DNA of 64,000 nt from Microbacterium profundi (lineage in GTDB: Bacteria; Actinomycetota; Actinomycetes; Actinomycetales; Microbacteriaceae). The stretch spans positions 744,001-808,000 of the forward strand of contig NZ_JPSY01000001.1 of the NCBI RefSeq assembly GCF_000763375.1, given 5' to 3'. Position 1 is the stretch's first letter. Each line of letters starts with the position of its first letter. The notes under the pieces were generated by a model that saw nothing but the letters and a program-made list of their open reading frames with translations, was not told the DNA's origin and searched no databases. Positions 9,496 to 17,575 of this stretch are shown in pieces. Made by a program: the position numbers and the translations under genes.

Positions 9496-9531
9496 GCACG
9501 ACCGCCGTCCTTCATCTCGCGGCGGTCGTGC
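9496..9531 (-). promoter_or_regulatory. 5'-UTR hairpin upstream of dehydrogenase gene
   Basis: A perfect 12-bp stem (GCACGACCGCCG / CGGCGGTCGTGC) with a 12-nt loop lies between the candidate operator at 9598 and the ribosome site of the 8378-9475 gene. It could be a leader structure or a weak terminator. No T-tract follows. Confidence 0.5.
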
Positions 9532-9597
9532 CCGCGACGACGAGCGACGTCGTGAGGTTCATGTGGAAGCCATGCAGGTCGCCGATGAACCGATTTG

Positions 9598-9613
9598 TTG
9601 TCGGCTCCGACAA
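9598..9613. promoter_or_regulatory. Operator-like inverted repeat TTGTCGG-CT-CCGACAA
   Basis: Perfect 7-bp arms with a 2-bp spacer, upstream of the dehydrogenase-ThuA pair. It has the size and symmetry of a GntR- or LacI-type operator. It differs from the TetR operator at 12067, so a different regulator is implied. Confidence 0.5.
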
Positions 9614-9676
9614 TGCATGACGTGACCAATGTACCGAACTTCGAACGGTGGGGTCCGATTCATCCGGACTCGCCGA

Positions 9677-9856
9677 TCACGGCAGATCAGCCAGGTCCAC
9701 GTCCTCGTCGTCTTCGTCAGAGTGTTTCTCAGGGTCATCCTCCGAGTCATCGGACGCCCCTGTACTCGGACCGAGGTCGGGGTCGACGTCCTGACCGGGC
9801 AGCACGCCGTCCTCGTCGGGCATGGTGCCTTCTTCATCGGGCAACGAATCGGACAT
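9677..9856 (-). CDS. Small acidic protein, function unknown
   Basis: A 59-residue frame starting MSDSLPDEEG and ending EDVDLADLP. It is extremely rich in Asp and Glu, with no membrane segment and repeated PDE/DED clusters. The sequence CGGAGAA lies about 8 nt upstream of the ATG. The biased composition and good ribosome site favour a real gene. I do not recognise the family. It is monocistronic, with a hairpin terminator belonging to the next operon just upstream. Confidence 0.55.
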   Translation of the reverse strand: MSDSLPDEEGTMPDEDGVLPGQDVDPDLGPSTGASDDSEDDPEKHSDEDDEDVDLADLP

Positions 9857-9970
9857 GGTGTTCTCCGTTCTGGTCGGGATCGGTTACCACCAGACTCGCG
9901 CTGCCCGTCGATTTCGCCATCCCGTTGACACGCGGGCTCGCGCAGTCTCCACACACGACCAACGCCGTAT

Positions 9971-10024
9971 GAAAGGAGAAAAGTGCCGGTCATTCTGCTG
10001 CCTGACCGGCACTCTTCTCCTTTC
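9971..10024 (-). terminator. Strong hairpin terminator of the 10050-12001 operon
   Basis: Arms of 22 bp pair at 21 positions around a 10-nt loop. The arm ends are A/T rich (GAAAGGAG...CTCCTTTC), so the structure can work in both directions. Confidence 0.8.
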
Positions 10025-10049
10025 AACGCCCACAAGGGGCGTCGAGCGC

Positions 10050-11180
10050 CTAGACGAGCGTCGCCGCGAACGGATCGAAGTCGGCCGGCACCACCGGCAC
10101 CTCGCCGACCGTGCTCTCGATCTCGAGGTACTCGCCGGTCGCCGCCGAATCCTGCGCCGACAGCAGCACGTCGAGCACGTGGTAGCCCAGCTCGCCGGTG
10201 GCGATGTGCGGGCGATCAGCCGCGATGGCGCGCGCCATGTCGAGCACGCCGAGGCCGCGGCCGACGACCGTGCCCTGCTCCTCGATGTCGATCCACTCCT
10301 GCACCGTCGACATGCCGTCGCGCAGCACCCCGAGCGGCTTGACGTACGCGGTGCGCCCCGAGAACGTGTTCGGGTCCGGCATCACGAGTGTGCCCTCGCT
10401 GCCGTGGATCTCGATGACGCCGTGACGCTCAAGCGCCGAGTCGAAGCTCAGCAGATGCGTGCCCTGCTGGCCGCCTTCGAACGTCGAGAGCACCTGCACA
10501 GTCGACGGCACCTCGACGGAGAAGCTCTCCCCCGCACGCGGCCCGGTGCGGATCTGCCGTTCGGTGCGCCACCGCGATCCGCGCGCAGCGACCCCGGCGA
10601 TCGGGCCGAGCAGGCTCACGAGTGCAGAGAAGTAGTACGGCCCCATGTCGAGCAGCGGGCCGGCGCCGGCGGCGAACAGGAAGGCGGGCTCCGGATGCCA
10701 CAGGTCGGGGCCCTGCGTCTGGAACGCGGTGTGCACGAACTGCGGAGTCCCGATGATGCCCTCGGCGATCGCGCGCTTGGCGGTCTGGAAGCCCGGTCCG
10801 AGGATCGTGTCGGGTGCCGACCCGATGCGCACGCCCGCGGCTTCCGCTTCGCGAAGCAGCGCGAGCGTGCTCTCGCGGTCCATCCCGATCGGCTTCTCGG
10901 TCCACACGTGCTTGCCCGCGGCGACGGCGCGAGCGGAGATCTCGATGTGCGTGGCGGGGATCGTGAGATTCACGACGAGGTCGACGTCGGGGTGCGACAG
11001 CACAGCATCCGCGTCACCCCACACCGGCACACCGTGCTCTTCCGCCTTCGCGCGGGCGCGCTCGGGAATCAGGTCGCCGACGGCGACGACGCGCACGTCG
11101 GGGAACGAGGTGAGGTTCTCGAGGTAGGTCTGGCTGATGACACCCGTGCCGATGATGCCGACGCCGAGGGGCGCGCTCAC
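10050..11180 (-). CDS. Gfo/Idh/MocA family oxidoreductase (second)
   Basis: 376 residues, homologous to the product of 8378-9475 along its length. It has the Rossmann motif 'VGIIGTGVISQTYL', the family EKP motif 'GKHVWTEKPIG', and 'AAGAGPLLDMGPYYF' in the C-terminal domain. The GTG start overlaps the stop of the isomerase/epimerase gene by 4 bp (GTGA), so the two are translationally coupled. The pairing suggests oxidation to a keto-sugar followed or preceded by epimerisation, as in inositol- or glucoside-degrading pathways. The substrate is unknown. Confidence 0.9.
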   Translation of the reverse strand: MSAPLGVGIIGTGVISQTYLENLTSFPDVRVVAVGDLIPERARAKAEEHGVPVWGDADAVLSHPDVDLVVNLTIPATHIEISARAVAAGKHVWTEKPIGMDRESTLALLREAEAAGVRIGSAPDTILGPGFQTAKRAIAEGIIGTPQFVHTAFQTQGPDLWHPEPAFLFAAGAGPLLDMGPYYFSALVSLLGPIAGVAARGSRWRTERQIRTGPRAGESFSVEVPSTVQVLSTFEGGQQGTHLLSFDSALERHGVIEIHGSEGTLVMPDPNTFSGRTAYVKPLGVLRDGMSTVQEWIDIEEQGTVVGRGLGVLDMARAIAADRPHIATGELGYHVLDVLLSAQDSAATGEYLEIESTVGEVPVVPADFDPFAATLV

Positions 11181-12001
11181 GCGACGAACCCGCCGTCACG
11201 CAGGAAGGCGAAGCCGGCCGCGATGTCATCGAACACGTCGCCGGGCGCGTGGTCGTACTCGATCACGGCGTAGTGGATGCTGTCGTTCGCGCGCAGCGCC
11301 TCGGCGAGGGGAACATCGCCTGTTCCCGGATGCCGCTGGTCGAGGCTGTCCGACGAGAACGTGGAGCCCTCCGGGCCCCACGGGTTCACCCCGGGAATGA
11401 CGCCGTCCTTGACGTGGACGGCCGTGAGGCGGTTCCCGAGGCGTGCGGTCAGGGCCGTGACGTCCTGCCCGCCGGTCTGCGCCCAGAAGAGATCGAGCTC
11501 GATCTGCACTCGGTCGTCGGTGAGTTCGATGAAGCGCTCGTACGCGCTCTGGTCGCCGAACGATGCGACGAACTCCTGAGCGTGGTTGTGATATCCGACC
11601 GACAGGCCGAAGCTCGCGGCGACGTCGGCCGCACGATTGAGGCGCTCGGCGATGTCGGCGACGCCGTCTTCCGTGACCCACCGCTCCGGTGCGACGAAGG
11701 GGTCGAAGACGGTCGTCATACCGATGGCGGCGGCCGCCTCGAACACGACCCCGGGCTCGGGCGTGGGGATGGCTCCGTCCGGAGTCCAGAGCTCATCCGA
11801 GAGCAGCGGCGCGTGGCCCGTGGATGCGACGATGCCCGTCGCGTCGAACGCGGCCCGGATCTCGGCGGGACGGTCGACGAAGTCGAACGCCTCCACCGTC
11901 GTGAACCCGATCGCAGCGAGGCGTTCGAGTGAGCCGTGCATGTCGGCCGAGAACTCGCTCGCAAGCGAATACAGCTGCACTGAGGCGAGGGGCAGAGCCA
12001 T
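11177..12001 (-). CDS. Sugar phosphate isomerase/epimerase (TIM barrel)
   Basis: 274 residues of the xylose-isomerase-like TIM-barrel superfamily (IolE/IolI/YcjR group). Metal-ligand segments are visible: 'GLSVGYHNHAQEF', 'VQIELDLFWAQTGG', 'LTAVHVKDG' and the C-terminal 'HYAVIEYDHAPGD' with conserved Glu and His residues. The start at ATG 12001 follows GAAGGAA. It is the first gene of a two-gene operon with the second dehydrogenase, and its promoter region holds the TetR operator. Confidence 0.87.
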   Translation of the reverse strand: MALPLASVQLYSLASEFSADMHGSLERLAAIGFTTVEAFDFVDRPAEIRAAFDATGIVASTGHAPLLSDELWTPDGAIPTPEPGVVFEAAAAIGMTTVFDPFVAPERWVTEDGVADIAERLNRAADVAASFGLSVGYHNHAQEFVASFGDQSAYERFIELTDDRVQIELDLFWAQTGGQDVTALTARLGNRLTAVHVKDGVIPGVNPWGPEGSTFSSDSLDQRHPGTGDVPLAEALRANDSIHYAVIEYDHAPGDVFDDIAAGFAFLRDGGFVA

Positions 12002-12066
12002 GATTCTTCCTTCGTACGTCGTTGTGGAGGGCCGCTCGAGGCGCGGATGCGACGAGATTATCACGA

Positions 12067-12084
12067 AACCTCCACATGGAGGTT
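12067..12084. promoter_or_regulatory. TetR operator AACCTCC-ACAT-GGAGGTT
   Basis: Perfect 7-bp inverted repeat with a 4-bp spacer, midway between the divergent isomerase gene (start 12001) and tetR gene (start 12118). Position and symmetry fit a TetR-family autoregulatory operator controlling both directions. Confidence 0.75.
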
Positions 12085-12117
12085 AATTGTCGGCGACCGT
12101 CGGATAGGTTGTCTCGT

Positions 12118-12747
12118 ATGGACTCAGAGCCGGTTATCGGACGCCGCGGAGCGCATGCCAAGGGCGTCGCCAGGCGGCAGGAGATCCTGGATCGCGCGAT
12201 CGAGGTGTTCCGCGAACGCGGCGCCGACGGCACATCCCTGCGCCGCATCGCCGAGGCGATCGGAGTCTCGCACGCCGCGCTGCTGCACTACTTCGACTCG
12301 CGGGAGCAGCTGCTGGTCGCGGTCTACGCGCACGCCGAGGCGATGCGGTCGGCGCGCAGCGCTGCCCCGCCCACGCCGCCCGGCGTCGAGATGATGGTCA
12401 ACGCCGCCATCGCGAACGTCGAGGTTCCGGGGCTCGTGCAGCTGTACTCGACGCTCGTCGCGGCAGCGCTGGAAAGTGGCAGCGAGGTCAGCCGCGACTA
12501 CTTCTCGGCCCGGTTCGCGCGTCTGCGCACCTCTCTGACGACGAGTTTCCGCGCGCAGCAGGAAGACGGCCGCATCCGTGATGACGTTCCGGCAGAGCAT
12601 CTCGCGGCGCTCGTCGTCGCAGCATCCGATGGTCTTCAGATCCAGTGGCTGCTGGAACCGTCCGTGGAGCTGGAAGGTGCACTCCGCTCTATCGCGACGC
12701 TGTTGCAGCCCGCATCGGGCGCTGAACGTCAGGGCGCCACCGGATGA
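12118..12747 (+). CDS. TetR/AcrR family regulator
   Basis: 209 residues. The N-terminal helix-turn-helix is clear: 'RRQEILDRAIEVFRERGADG', then 'RRIAEAIGVSHAALLHYFDS'. The C-terminal ligand domain is typical in length. The ATG at 12118 follows TAGGTT (12105-12110) by 7 nt with no Shine-Dalgarno sequence, so the message is probably leaderless. It likely represses the divergent isomerase-dehydrogenase operon through the 12067 palindrome, with a sugar derivative as inducer. That last point is inference from context. Confidence 0.88.
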   Translation: MDSEPVIGRRGAHAKGVARRQEILDRAIEVFRERGADGTSLRRIAEAIGVSHAALLHYFDSREQLLVAVYAHAEAMRSARSAAPPTPPGVEMMVNAAIANVEVPGLVQLYSTLVAAALESGSEVSRDYFSARFARLRTSLTTSFRAQQEDGRIRDDVPAEHLAALVVAASDGLQIQWLLEPSVELEGALRSIATLLQPASGAERQGATG

Positions 12748-12907
12748 TGGCCGCGCACCGCGATGCGATTCCAGCCGCCATCACGATCGCCGGCCGGCGA
12801 CGCGCCGTCGGTTCATCTGATCGTCGTTCGGGACATGCGCTGTCAAGTCCACGCCGGCCATAGACGGATCAGGCGAGCGGCGCCCGGAACACCGGCCGAT
12901 CGCAAGC
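12748..12907. other. Intergenic sequence, nothing recognised
   Basis: No credible reading frame, RNA or repeat was seen between the tetR stop and the promoter-like hexamer at 12910. Confidence 0.5.
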
Positions 12908-12923
12908 TATAAGGTTGTGGGAG

Positions 12924-13112
12924 ATGGTTCCCACAGTTCGATTCAGGCATCTCGCGAGTGGCCGCGAGAGCCGACTGATAGTGATGTCCGCTATCAGTGT
13001 TGCTCCGGCCAGAAGATTCTTGCCGAGTCAGCGAGCTTCAAGCATCACGAAGCATCCGGGATGGTTCGACATCGGCTTGTCCTCGACAAAGTTACGGATC
13101 TCTCGGGCCTGA
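12924..13112 (+). pseudogene. Remnant or leader of the small membrane protein family (copy 1)
   Basis: The ATG at 12924 follows TAAGGT (12910-12915) by 8 nt. The first ~25 codons resemble the starts of the intact copies at 16377 and 22914 ('MVPTVRFRHLASGRESRLIV' against MASLVRSHLLGRSSERVLI), but the membrane segments and the C-terminal '-SRT' end are missing. A palindrome at 12975-12997 sits at the same place as in the intact copies. It is either a truncated gene or a retained regulatory leader for the operon starting at 13235. Confidence 0.45.
12975..12997. promoter_or_regulatory. Conserved palindrome in copy 1: CTGATAG-N9-CTATCAG
   Basis: Perfect 7-bp arms centred +62 from the ATG at 12924. 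Equivalent palindromes lie at +59 and +62 in the two intact paralogues. Confidence 0.5.
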
Positions 13113-13196
13113 TCGTGTGAGCCGTTCACCTTCGCCCCTCGTCGAGCATTGCCCGAGGGCCCTTTACTGCGACGCGGAAGACTTGGAGCACTACGA

Positions 13197-13238
13197 ATGA
13201 CGAATCCCGACTCGGTCACGAGGAACGGTTCCGCATGA
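13197..13238 (+). CDS. Possible 13-residue upstream ORF coupled to the lipoprotein gene
   Basis: ATG 13197 is preceded by TTGGAG at 8 nt, encodes MTNPDSVTRNGSA, and its TGA overlaps the next ATG (ATGA at 13235). This is a translational-coupling geometry; function unknown. Confidence 0.35.
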   Translation: MTNPDSVTRNGSA

Positions 13239-13759
13239 TCACCCTCACCCGGATGTCGAGGGGCTTTTTCGCGCTGGCCTGCGTCGTCGGAGCGTCTGCA
13301 GCCTTGGCCGGATGCGCGCCCACCGTAGCCTTGAACCCTGCCGAGAATGCCAACGCCCCCGAGTGTGCAGAGGTCACCGTTCGGTTGCCTGATGCCATCG
13401 AGGAGCTGTCCCTGCGCACTACAGACGCACAGGCCACTGCGGCTTGGGGCGACCCGACGGCGGTCGTCTTCACCTGCGGTCTCACGCCACCTGGTCCGAC
13501 CACCCTGCAGTGCGTCACCATCAACGCTGTCGATTGGATCGTCGACGACACGGATCTGCCCAACCTGCGCCTGACGACGTACGGACGTACGCCTGCTGCA
13601 CAGGCGTACGTCGACACCAGTCGTCTGTCAGCGGATGCCGCACTGGGCGCCCTCGCGTCCGCCGTGCAGAAGCTGCCGAAGACGGGGGCGTGCACAGCAC
13701 CGGACACGGACACGGACACGGACACCTCGACACCGGGTGGAACCGAGGACACGCCGTGA
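13235..13759 (+). CDS. DUF3515-like lipoprotein
   Basis: 174 residues. A lipoprotein signal peptide ends in the lipobox 'ALAGCAP'. The rest fits the actinobacterial DUF3515 pattern: paired Cys residues around 'VVFTCGLTPPGPTTLQCV' and 'WIVDD'. A low-complexity DTDTDTDTST tail follows. It would be anchored to the outer face of the membrane. Its stop overlaps the GTG start of the CopD-CtaG gene (GTGA), which suggests coupling and a role in the copper island. The molecular role of DUF3515 is not known. Confidence 0.75.
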   Translation: MITLTRMSRGFFALACVVGASAALAGCAPTVALNPAENANAPECAEVTVRLPDAIEELSLRTTDAQATAAWGDPTAVVFTCGLTPPGPTTLQCVTINAVDWIVDDTDLPNLRLTTYGRTPAAQAYVDTSRLSADAALGALASAVQKLPKTGACTAPDTDTDTDTSTPGGTEDTP

Positions 13760-15600
13760 AACCAGCGGAACTGCGACTGGCAGGACCGGCGATCCTCATC
13801 GTCGCCGGAGTTCTCACCCTTCTGGCGGGTCTGATGATCGGCGGCGGCGCAGTGCCTCGCCTCATCAGCGACCCGGGGGCGATCGTCCGCTGGGGACTGC
13901 CGACCGCCAAGCTCCTCGTCAATCTGTCCGGCGCAGTGATGGCCGGCTCAGCGATCCTCGCGCTCTTTGCACTGCGTGCGGAGAAGAAAGAGTTCGACGC
14001 TGCGCTGGCTATGACCTCGATCGGCGCCGCGATCCTCACAGTCAGCAGCGGGACGACGGGCTTCCTCACGTTCTTGTCCTCCTTCAATCCGCAGGTGTCG
14101 CTGGGATCGGAGTTCGGTCAGCAGCTGGGCCGATTCCTGCTCGAGACCGAGCTCGGTCAGACCTGGCTGATCACCACCATCGCGGCCGCGACCATCACTC
14201 TTGTGGCGTACGCCTTCCGAGGGTGGGCCGCCGCGCTGATCATCGGACTGCTTTCGCTCGCGGCTCTTGTTCCGATGGCGACACAAGGGCATTCGGGTAC
14301 CCTCGCCAATCACGACGCCGCGGTCATGGCACTCGTCCTCCACATCACAGGCGCGGCCGTGTGGCTCGGAGGCCTTCTCGCCGTGGTCTTCTTGAGGCCC
14401 CTCCTGGAGGAGACCAGGCTTCGGATCATCGTCGAACGGTACTCGACGCTCGCTCTCATCGCGTTCATCGTCGTCACCGTATCGGGCGTCGCCCGCACGC
14501 TGGCATCGATCACCGGCATCGGCGACCTGATCAGCGCCTACGGTGCCGTTCTCGCGATAAAGATCGTTGCTCTTGTCATCCTCGGGGCGATCGGAGTCGC
14601 CCATCGGCGGTGGTTCATCCGGCGCGAGCGCGGCGAAGGCAGTGCGTTCTGGTCGTTCGTGGCGCTGGAGTTGGCGGTGATGGGCTTGGCCAGCGGAGGG
14701 GCCGCCGCTCTGGCGCGCACGCCTTCGCCTGCCGACGCCATCGCTCCCGCGCTCACCACGCCGGCCGAGATCCGCACGGAGGCGCCGTTGCCTGCCGAAC
14801 TCACGCTGGACCGGTGGTTCACCAGCTGGGATGTCGATCTCCTCTGGGCGATCGTCGCCGTCTTCGGCATCTTTTTCTACATCGCGGGAGTGCGGCGGCT
14901 TCGTCGACGAGGTGAAGACTGGACGCCCGCACGCATCATCGCATGGACGGCCGGCATGCTGCTGCTCGTCTGGGTGACGTCCGGGCCCGTTGCGGTGTAT
15001 TCGGACTACCTGCACAGCATGGACGCGCTCGGCCGAGTACTCCTCGCCACCGCGGTGCCGCTGCTTCTGGTACTCGGCGCACCCTATCGACTCGCGCTGT
15101 CCGCCATCACGATCCGTACCGACGGCAGCCGCGGCATCCGCGAATGGCTTCAGGCCGGCGCTCGCTCACGAACGGCGAGCCTTTTCGCGCATCCGCTCGG
15201 TGCCGCATGTCTGTTCGCCGGGTCGCTCTGGGTGACATCGGCGACCGGTGTACTGCGCTGGACCCTCGAAGATCCGTTGGCACACCAGCTGAGGATCGTC
15301 CTGCTCCTGAGCGCCGGCAGTTTCGTCATGATTTCTGTCATACGACCAAGACGCGTCCGCTCGGGCACCTTCCGGACGATTACCGCACTTCTGGTGATGC
15401 TCGCACCTGTCCTCGTGGCCGCCTGGGTTGCGTTCGAGGGCGGCCTCATCGCGGCCGACTGGTTCGGAGCCATGGGGCGCACCTGGGGTCTCGATCCGCT
15501 GGCCGATCAGCGGATGGCTGGCATCATTCTGGCATTCGGCGTCGTCTGCGTCGGCATCGCGGTCGCAGTCGCACACCGGTTCCGAATGAGGCAGCCGTGA
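13756..15600 (+). CDS. Fused CopD / CtaG (caa3) copper membrane protein
   Basis: 614 residues with about 14 predicted hydrophobic segments. The N-terminal half matches CopD-type copper importers ('VLHITGAAVWLGGLLAVVF', 'IVVTVSGVARTLASITG' and a final 'KIVALVILGAIGVAHRRW'). The C-terminal half, from about residue 350, matches the caa3_CtaG family that helps copper insertion into cytochrome oxidase ('YLHSMDALGRVLLATAVPLL', 'DPLADQRMAGIILAFG'). The fusion itself is a known actinobacterial arrangement. It directly precedes copC, so CopC probably hands copper to this protein. Confidence 0.88.
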   Translation: MKPAELRLAGPAILIVAGVLTLLAGLMIGGGAVPRLISDPGAIVRWGLPTAKLLVNLSGAVMAGSAILALFALRAEKKEFDAALAMTSIGAAILTVSSGTTGFLTFLSSFNPQVSLGSEFGQQLGRFLLETELGQTWLITTIAAATITLVAYAFRGWAAALIIGLLSLAALVPMATQGHSGTLANHDAAVMALVLHITGAAVWLGGLLAVVFLRPLLEETRLRIIVERYSTLALIAFIVVTVSGVARTLASITGIGDLISAYGAVLAIKIVALVILGAIGVAHRRWFIRRERGEGSAFWSFVALELAVMGLASGGAAALARTPSPADAIAPALTTPAEIRTEAPLPAELTLDRWFTSWDVDLLWAIVAVFGIFFYIAGVRRLRRRGEDWTPARIIAWTAGMLLLVWVTSGPVAVYSDYLHSMDALGRVLLATAVPLLLVLGAPYRLALSAITIRTDGSRGIREWLQAGARSRTASLFAHPLGAACLFAGSLWVTSATGVLRWTLEDPLAHQLRIVLLLSAGSFVMISVIRPRRVRSGTFRTITALLVMLAPVLVAAWVAFEGGLIAADWFGAMGRTWGLDPLADQRMAGIILAFGVVCVGIAVAVAHRFRMRQP

Positions 15601-15607
15601 CCTATAT

Positions 15608-15661
15608 GGGAAAGGACCCAACTATGACATCTGCGGGAAAGGACCCAGCTATGACATCGAA
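15608..15661 (+). repeat. Tandem 27-bp duplication of a ribosome site and start codon
   Basis: Two 27-bp units, 15608-15634 and 15635-15661, identical at 23 of the first 24 positions. Each contains GGGAAAGGA followed by ATGACATC, so the copC gene has two in-frame ribosome sites and ATGs (15624 and 15651). Confidence 0.85.
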
Positions 15662-16322
15662 ACTCGTCCGCTCACTACGCATCACGGTTACCGCCCTGGC
15701 GACGGCCGTAGCCGCCATTCTCCTGGTCGCCGCGCCGGCCTCCGCGCACGACAACCTCCTCGAATCCGATCCTTCAGCCGGAGCGACGGTCACCAGCCTC
15801 GACGCGGTGTCCATGACATTCAGTGGTGAGCTGATCGACTTTGAGCAGACGAGCTTCGCCCAGGTCCAGGGGCCAGACGGCCCCTACTACGAGACCTCGT
15901 GCTCCACGATCGAGTTCAACGTGCTCACGACGCCCGTCGCACTCGGGGATGCCGGAACCTATACGGTCGTATGGAACGCGGTGTCCAGTGACGGACACCC
16001 GATCTCGGAGAGTTTCACCTTCGAGTACGCCCCGGACGCGAGTACTCAGGCCGCGCTCGGATGGGATCTGCCTGCGTGCGGCAGCGGCGAGGCTCGAGTG
16101 CAGCCAGAAGCGGTGCCCACGGCCACTGCGACACCTCCGGGGAGCGAAGCGATCAGCCCTGCTCCCGCCGAAACCAGCGGTGCGGAATCGAGCGGTGCGC
16201 AATCGAGCACCGGCGGTGATCTCGTCGTCGTTCTCAGCATCGCGGCGGGAGTCATCGTGATCGCCGCGTCGGTCATCGGCATCGTGTGGCTCGGTCGCGC
16301 TCGAAAGCGTCGATCGGAATAG
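15651..16322 (+). CDS. copC: CopC-domain copper resistance protein with C-terminal anchor
   Basis: 223 residues from ATG 15651. A signal peptide ends at 'PASAHDN', placing His at the mature N-terminus, as in CopC/YcnJ proteins where it ligates copper. The CopC beta-sandwich follows ('LLESDPSAGATV', 'YTVVWNAVSSDGHPISESF'), then a Ser/Ala/Pro linker and one membrane helix at about 190-212 with a basic tail. An alternative in-frame start at 15624 adds 9 residues through a tandem duplication. 15651 gives the better signal peptide. It probably binds extracytoplasmic copper for the upstream CopD-CtaG protein. Confidence 0.88.
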   Translation: MTSKLVRSLRITVTALATAVAAILLVAAPASAHDNLLESDPSAGATVTSLDAVSMTFSGELIDFEQTSFAQVQGPDGPYYETSCSTIEFNVLTTPVALGDAGTYTVVWNAVSSDGHPISESFTFEYAPDASTQAALGWDLPACGSGEARVQPEAVPTATATPPGSEAISPAPAETSGAESSGAQSSTGGDLVVVLSIAAGVIVIAASVIGIVWLGRARKRRSE

Positions 16323-16376
16323 TCGCATTCACTCTGCTTGATCATGGACGGGATGCGAAGAGGTAGGATTCACGTG

Positions 16377-16823
16377 ATGCTTCGTCTCCCGATCCGCCGA
16401 TTCGGGGATGTGAAAGATCAGCTATTGATAATGCGCCTCATTACCATCGTTGCGCTGTCGCTGCTTCTATTCGTCGGCATAGCCGCCACCAGCCACAGCG
16501 AGGCTGAAGGCATCACGCCCGCGCAGTCGGCTTCCTCTGGCGTCGTTGATTTCGCAGACAGCGACGATGTCGCCGATCTCGGGTCTGCACAGGTGTCCGC
16601 GACGGCTGATGGATCGAATGCGCTCCTGGGAGCAGCGCTCTGCGTTCTCGGCATCCTGTGCGGATTCACTGCAATCGTCTTGTCGTTGCAGCTCTTGCGG
16701 ACTCCGCGCATGTCTCATGTCGGTTTCACGAAAGGCAGTGCGCTTCATCCGCTGACTGCCCCGGGGACGCGCACGCGAACGACGGGCCCGTCATTGATTC
16801 GACTGAGCGTCTCGCGTACCTGA
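16377..16823 (+). CDS. Small membrane protein with C-x5-C helix, DUF6153-like (copy 2)
   Basis: 148 residues. It has an N-terminal hydrophobic segment ('LITIVALSLLLFVGIAA'), a polar linker, a second helix bearing 'ALCVLGILCG', and a tail ending 'SVSRT'. The architecture and the '-SRT' end resemble actinobacterial DUF6153 proteins; that assignment is from memory and uncertain. The paralogue at 22914 shares both motifs. TAGGAT (16364-16369) lies 7 nt before the ATG, so the gene looks leaderless. A start at ATG 16431 is possible. It lies next to copC and the DsbA-like gene. Confidence 0.65.
   Translation: MLRLPIRRFGDVKDQLLIMRLITIVALSLLLFVGIAATSHSEAEGITPAQSASSGVVDFADSDDVADLGSAQVSATADGSNALLGAALCVLGILCGFTAIVLSLQLLRTPRMSHVGFTKGSALHPLTAPGTRTRTTGPSLIRLSVSRT
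16426..16446. promoter_or_regulatory. Conserved palindrome in copy 2: TGATAATG-N5-CATTACCA
   Basis: Inverted repeat (7/8) centred +59 from ATG 16377, matching the placement in the other copies. Confidence 0.45.
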
Positions 16824-16909
16824 CACCGACGCGCCATCAGTGTTGATGGCGCCTTCCGATGAGCCTGAGCTCGTGCTGTCGACTGTCCCCTCTTGATCTG
16901 GAGTACCCG

Positions 16910-17575
16910 ATGAAGCCTGCTGTAAAGACCACTATCATCACGATCGCCATCGCTGTGGTGCTGATAGTCGGCGCATTGATCTTTGTTCTCGTCAATCAGA
17001 ATCCGAAGGAGCCGCCCGCCTCCGCTGACGGCTCCTCATCCACTCCCGTGGTGCGGGAGAGCTCGCATGTTCTCGATGATGCAGGCGAAGGCGCCGTCAC
17101 TGTGGTCGAGTTCCTTGATTTCGAGTGCGAAGCCTGCGGCGCCTTCTACCCAGTCGTGGAGGACCTACGCAAGAAGTATGACGGCGAGATCACATACGTC
17201 ATCCGCTACTTTCCCGTCCCCGGCCACCTGAACTCGAGGAACGCAGCGCTCGCCGCCGAAGCAGCCGCGCAGCAGGGACGACTCGAAGACATGTACCGCG
17301 AACTGTTCGAGACACAGGCGGAATGGGGCGAAGCACAGGAGTCGCGAGCCGATGTCTTCCGCGGGTTCGCTGAACAACTGGGCCTCGACATGACGGCATA
17401 CGATAAAGCCGTTGCTGATCCCGCCACGACCGCACGCATCGATGTGGACTTCAACGACGGGCAGGCCCTCGGCGTGAACAGCACTCCTACCTTCTTCGTC
17501 GATGGGGAGATGCTTCAGCTGGAGAGGTACGACGATCTGGAGAACGCGATCAACGCCGCGATGGAGGACCGGTGA
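16910..17575 (+). CDS. Membrane-anchored DsbA-like thioredoxin-fold protein
   Basis: 221 residues. One N-terminal membrane helix (about 6-28), then a DsbA/thioredoxin-fold domain with the redox pair in 'FLDFECEACGAFYPV' and the cis-proline loop 'GVNSTPTFFVDG'. Proteins of this type form or isomerise disulfides outside the membrane. GGAG lies 6 nt before ATG 16910. Its last codons overlap the next gene (GTGA), which encodes a flavoprotein, so the two are coupled. It may oxidise cysteines of copper proteins encoded nearby. Confidence 0.87.
   Translation: MKPAVKTTIITIAIAVVLIVGALIFVLVNQNPKEPPASADGSSSTPVVRESSHVLDDAGEGAVTVVEFLDFECEACGAFYPVVEDLRKKYDGEITYVIRYFPVPGHLNSRNAALAAEAAAQQGRLEDMYRELFETQAEWGEAQESRADVFRGFAEQLGLDMTAYDKAVADPATTARIDVDFNDGQALGVNSTPTFFVDGEMLQLERYDDLENAINAAMEDR

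Noticed and set aside
13028..13219. A 63-codon minus-strand frame in the gap before the DUF3515-like gene
   Set aside because: No ribosome site or recognised motif, and it overlaps the remnant small-protein locus and the coupled upstream ORF.
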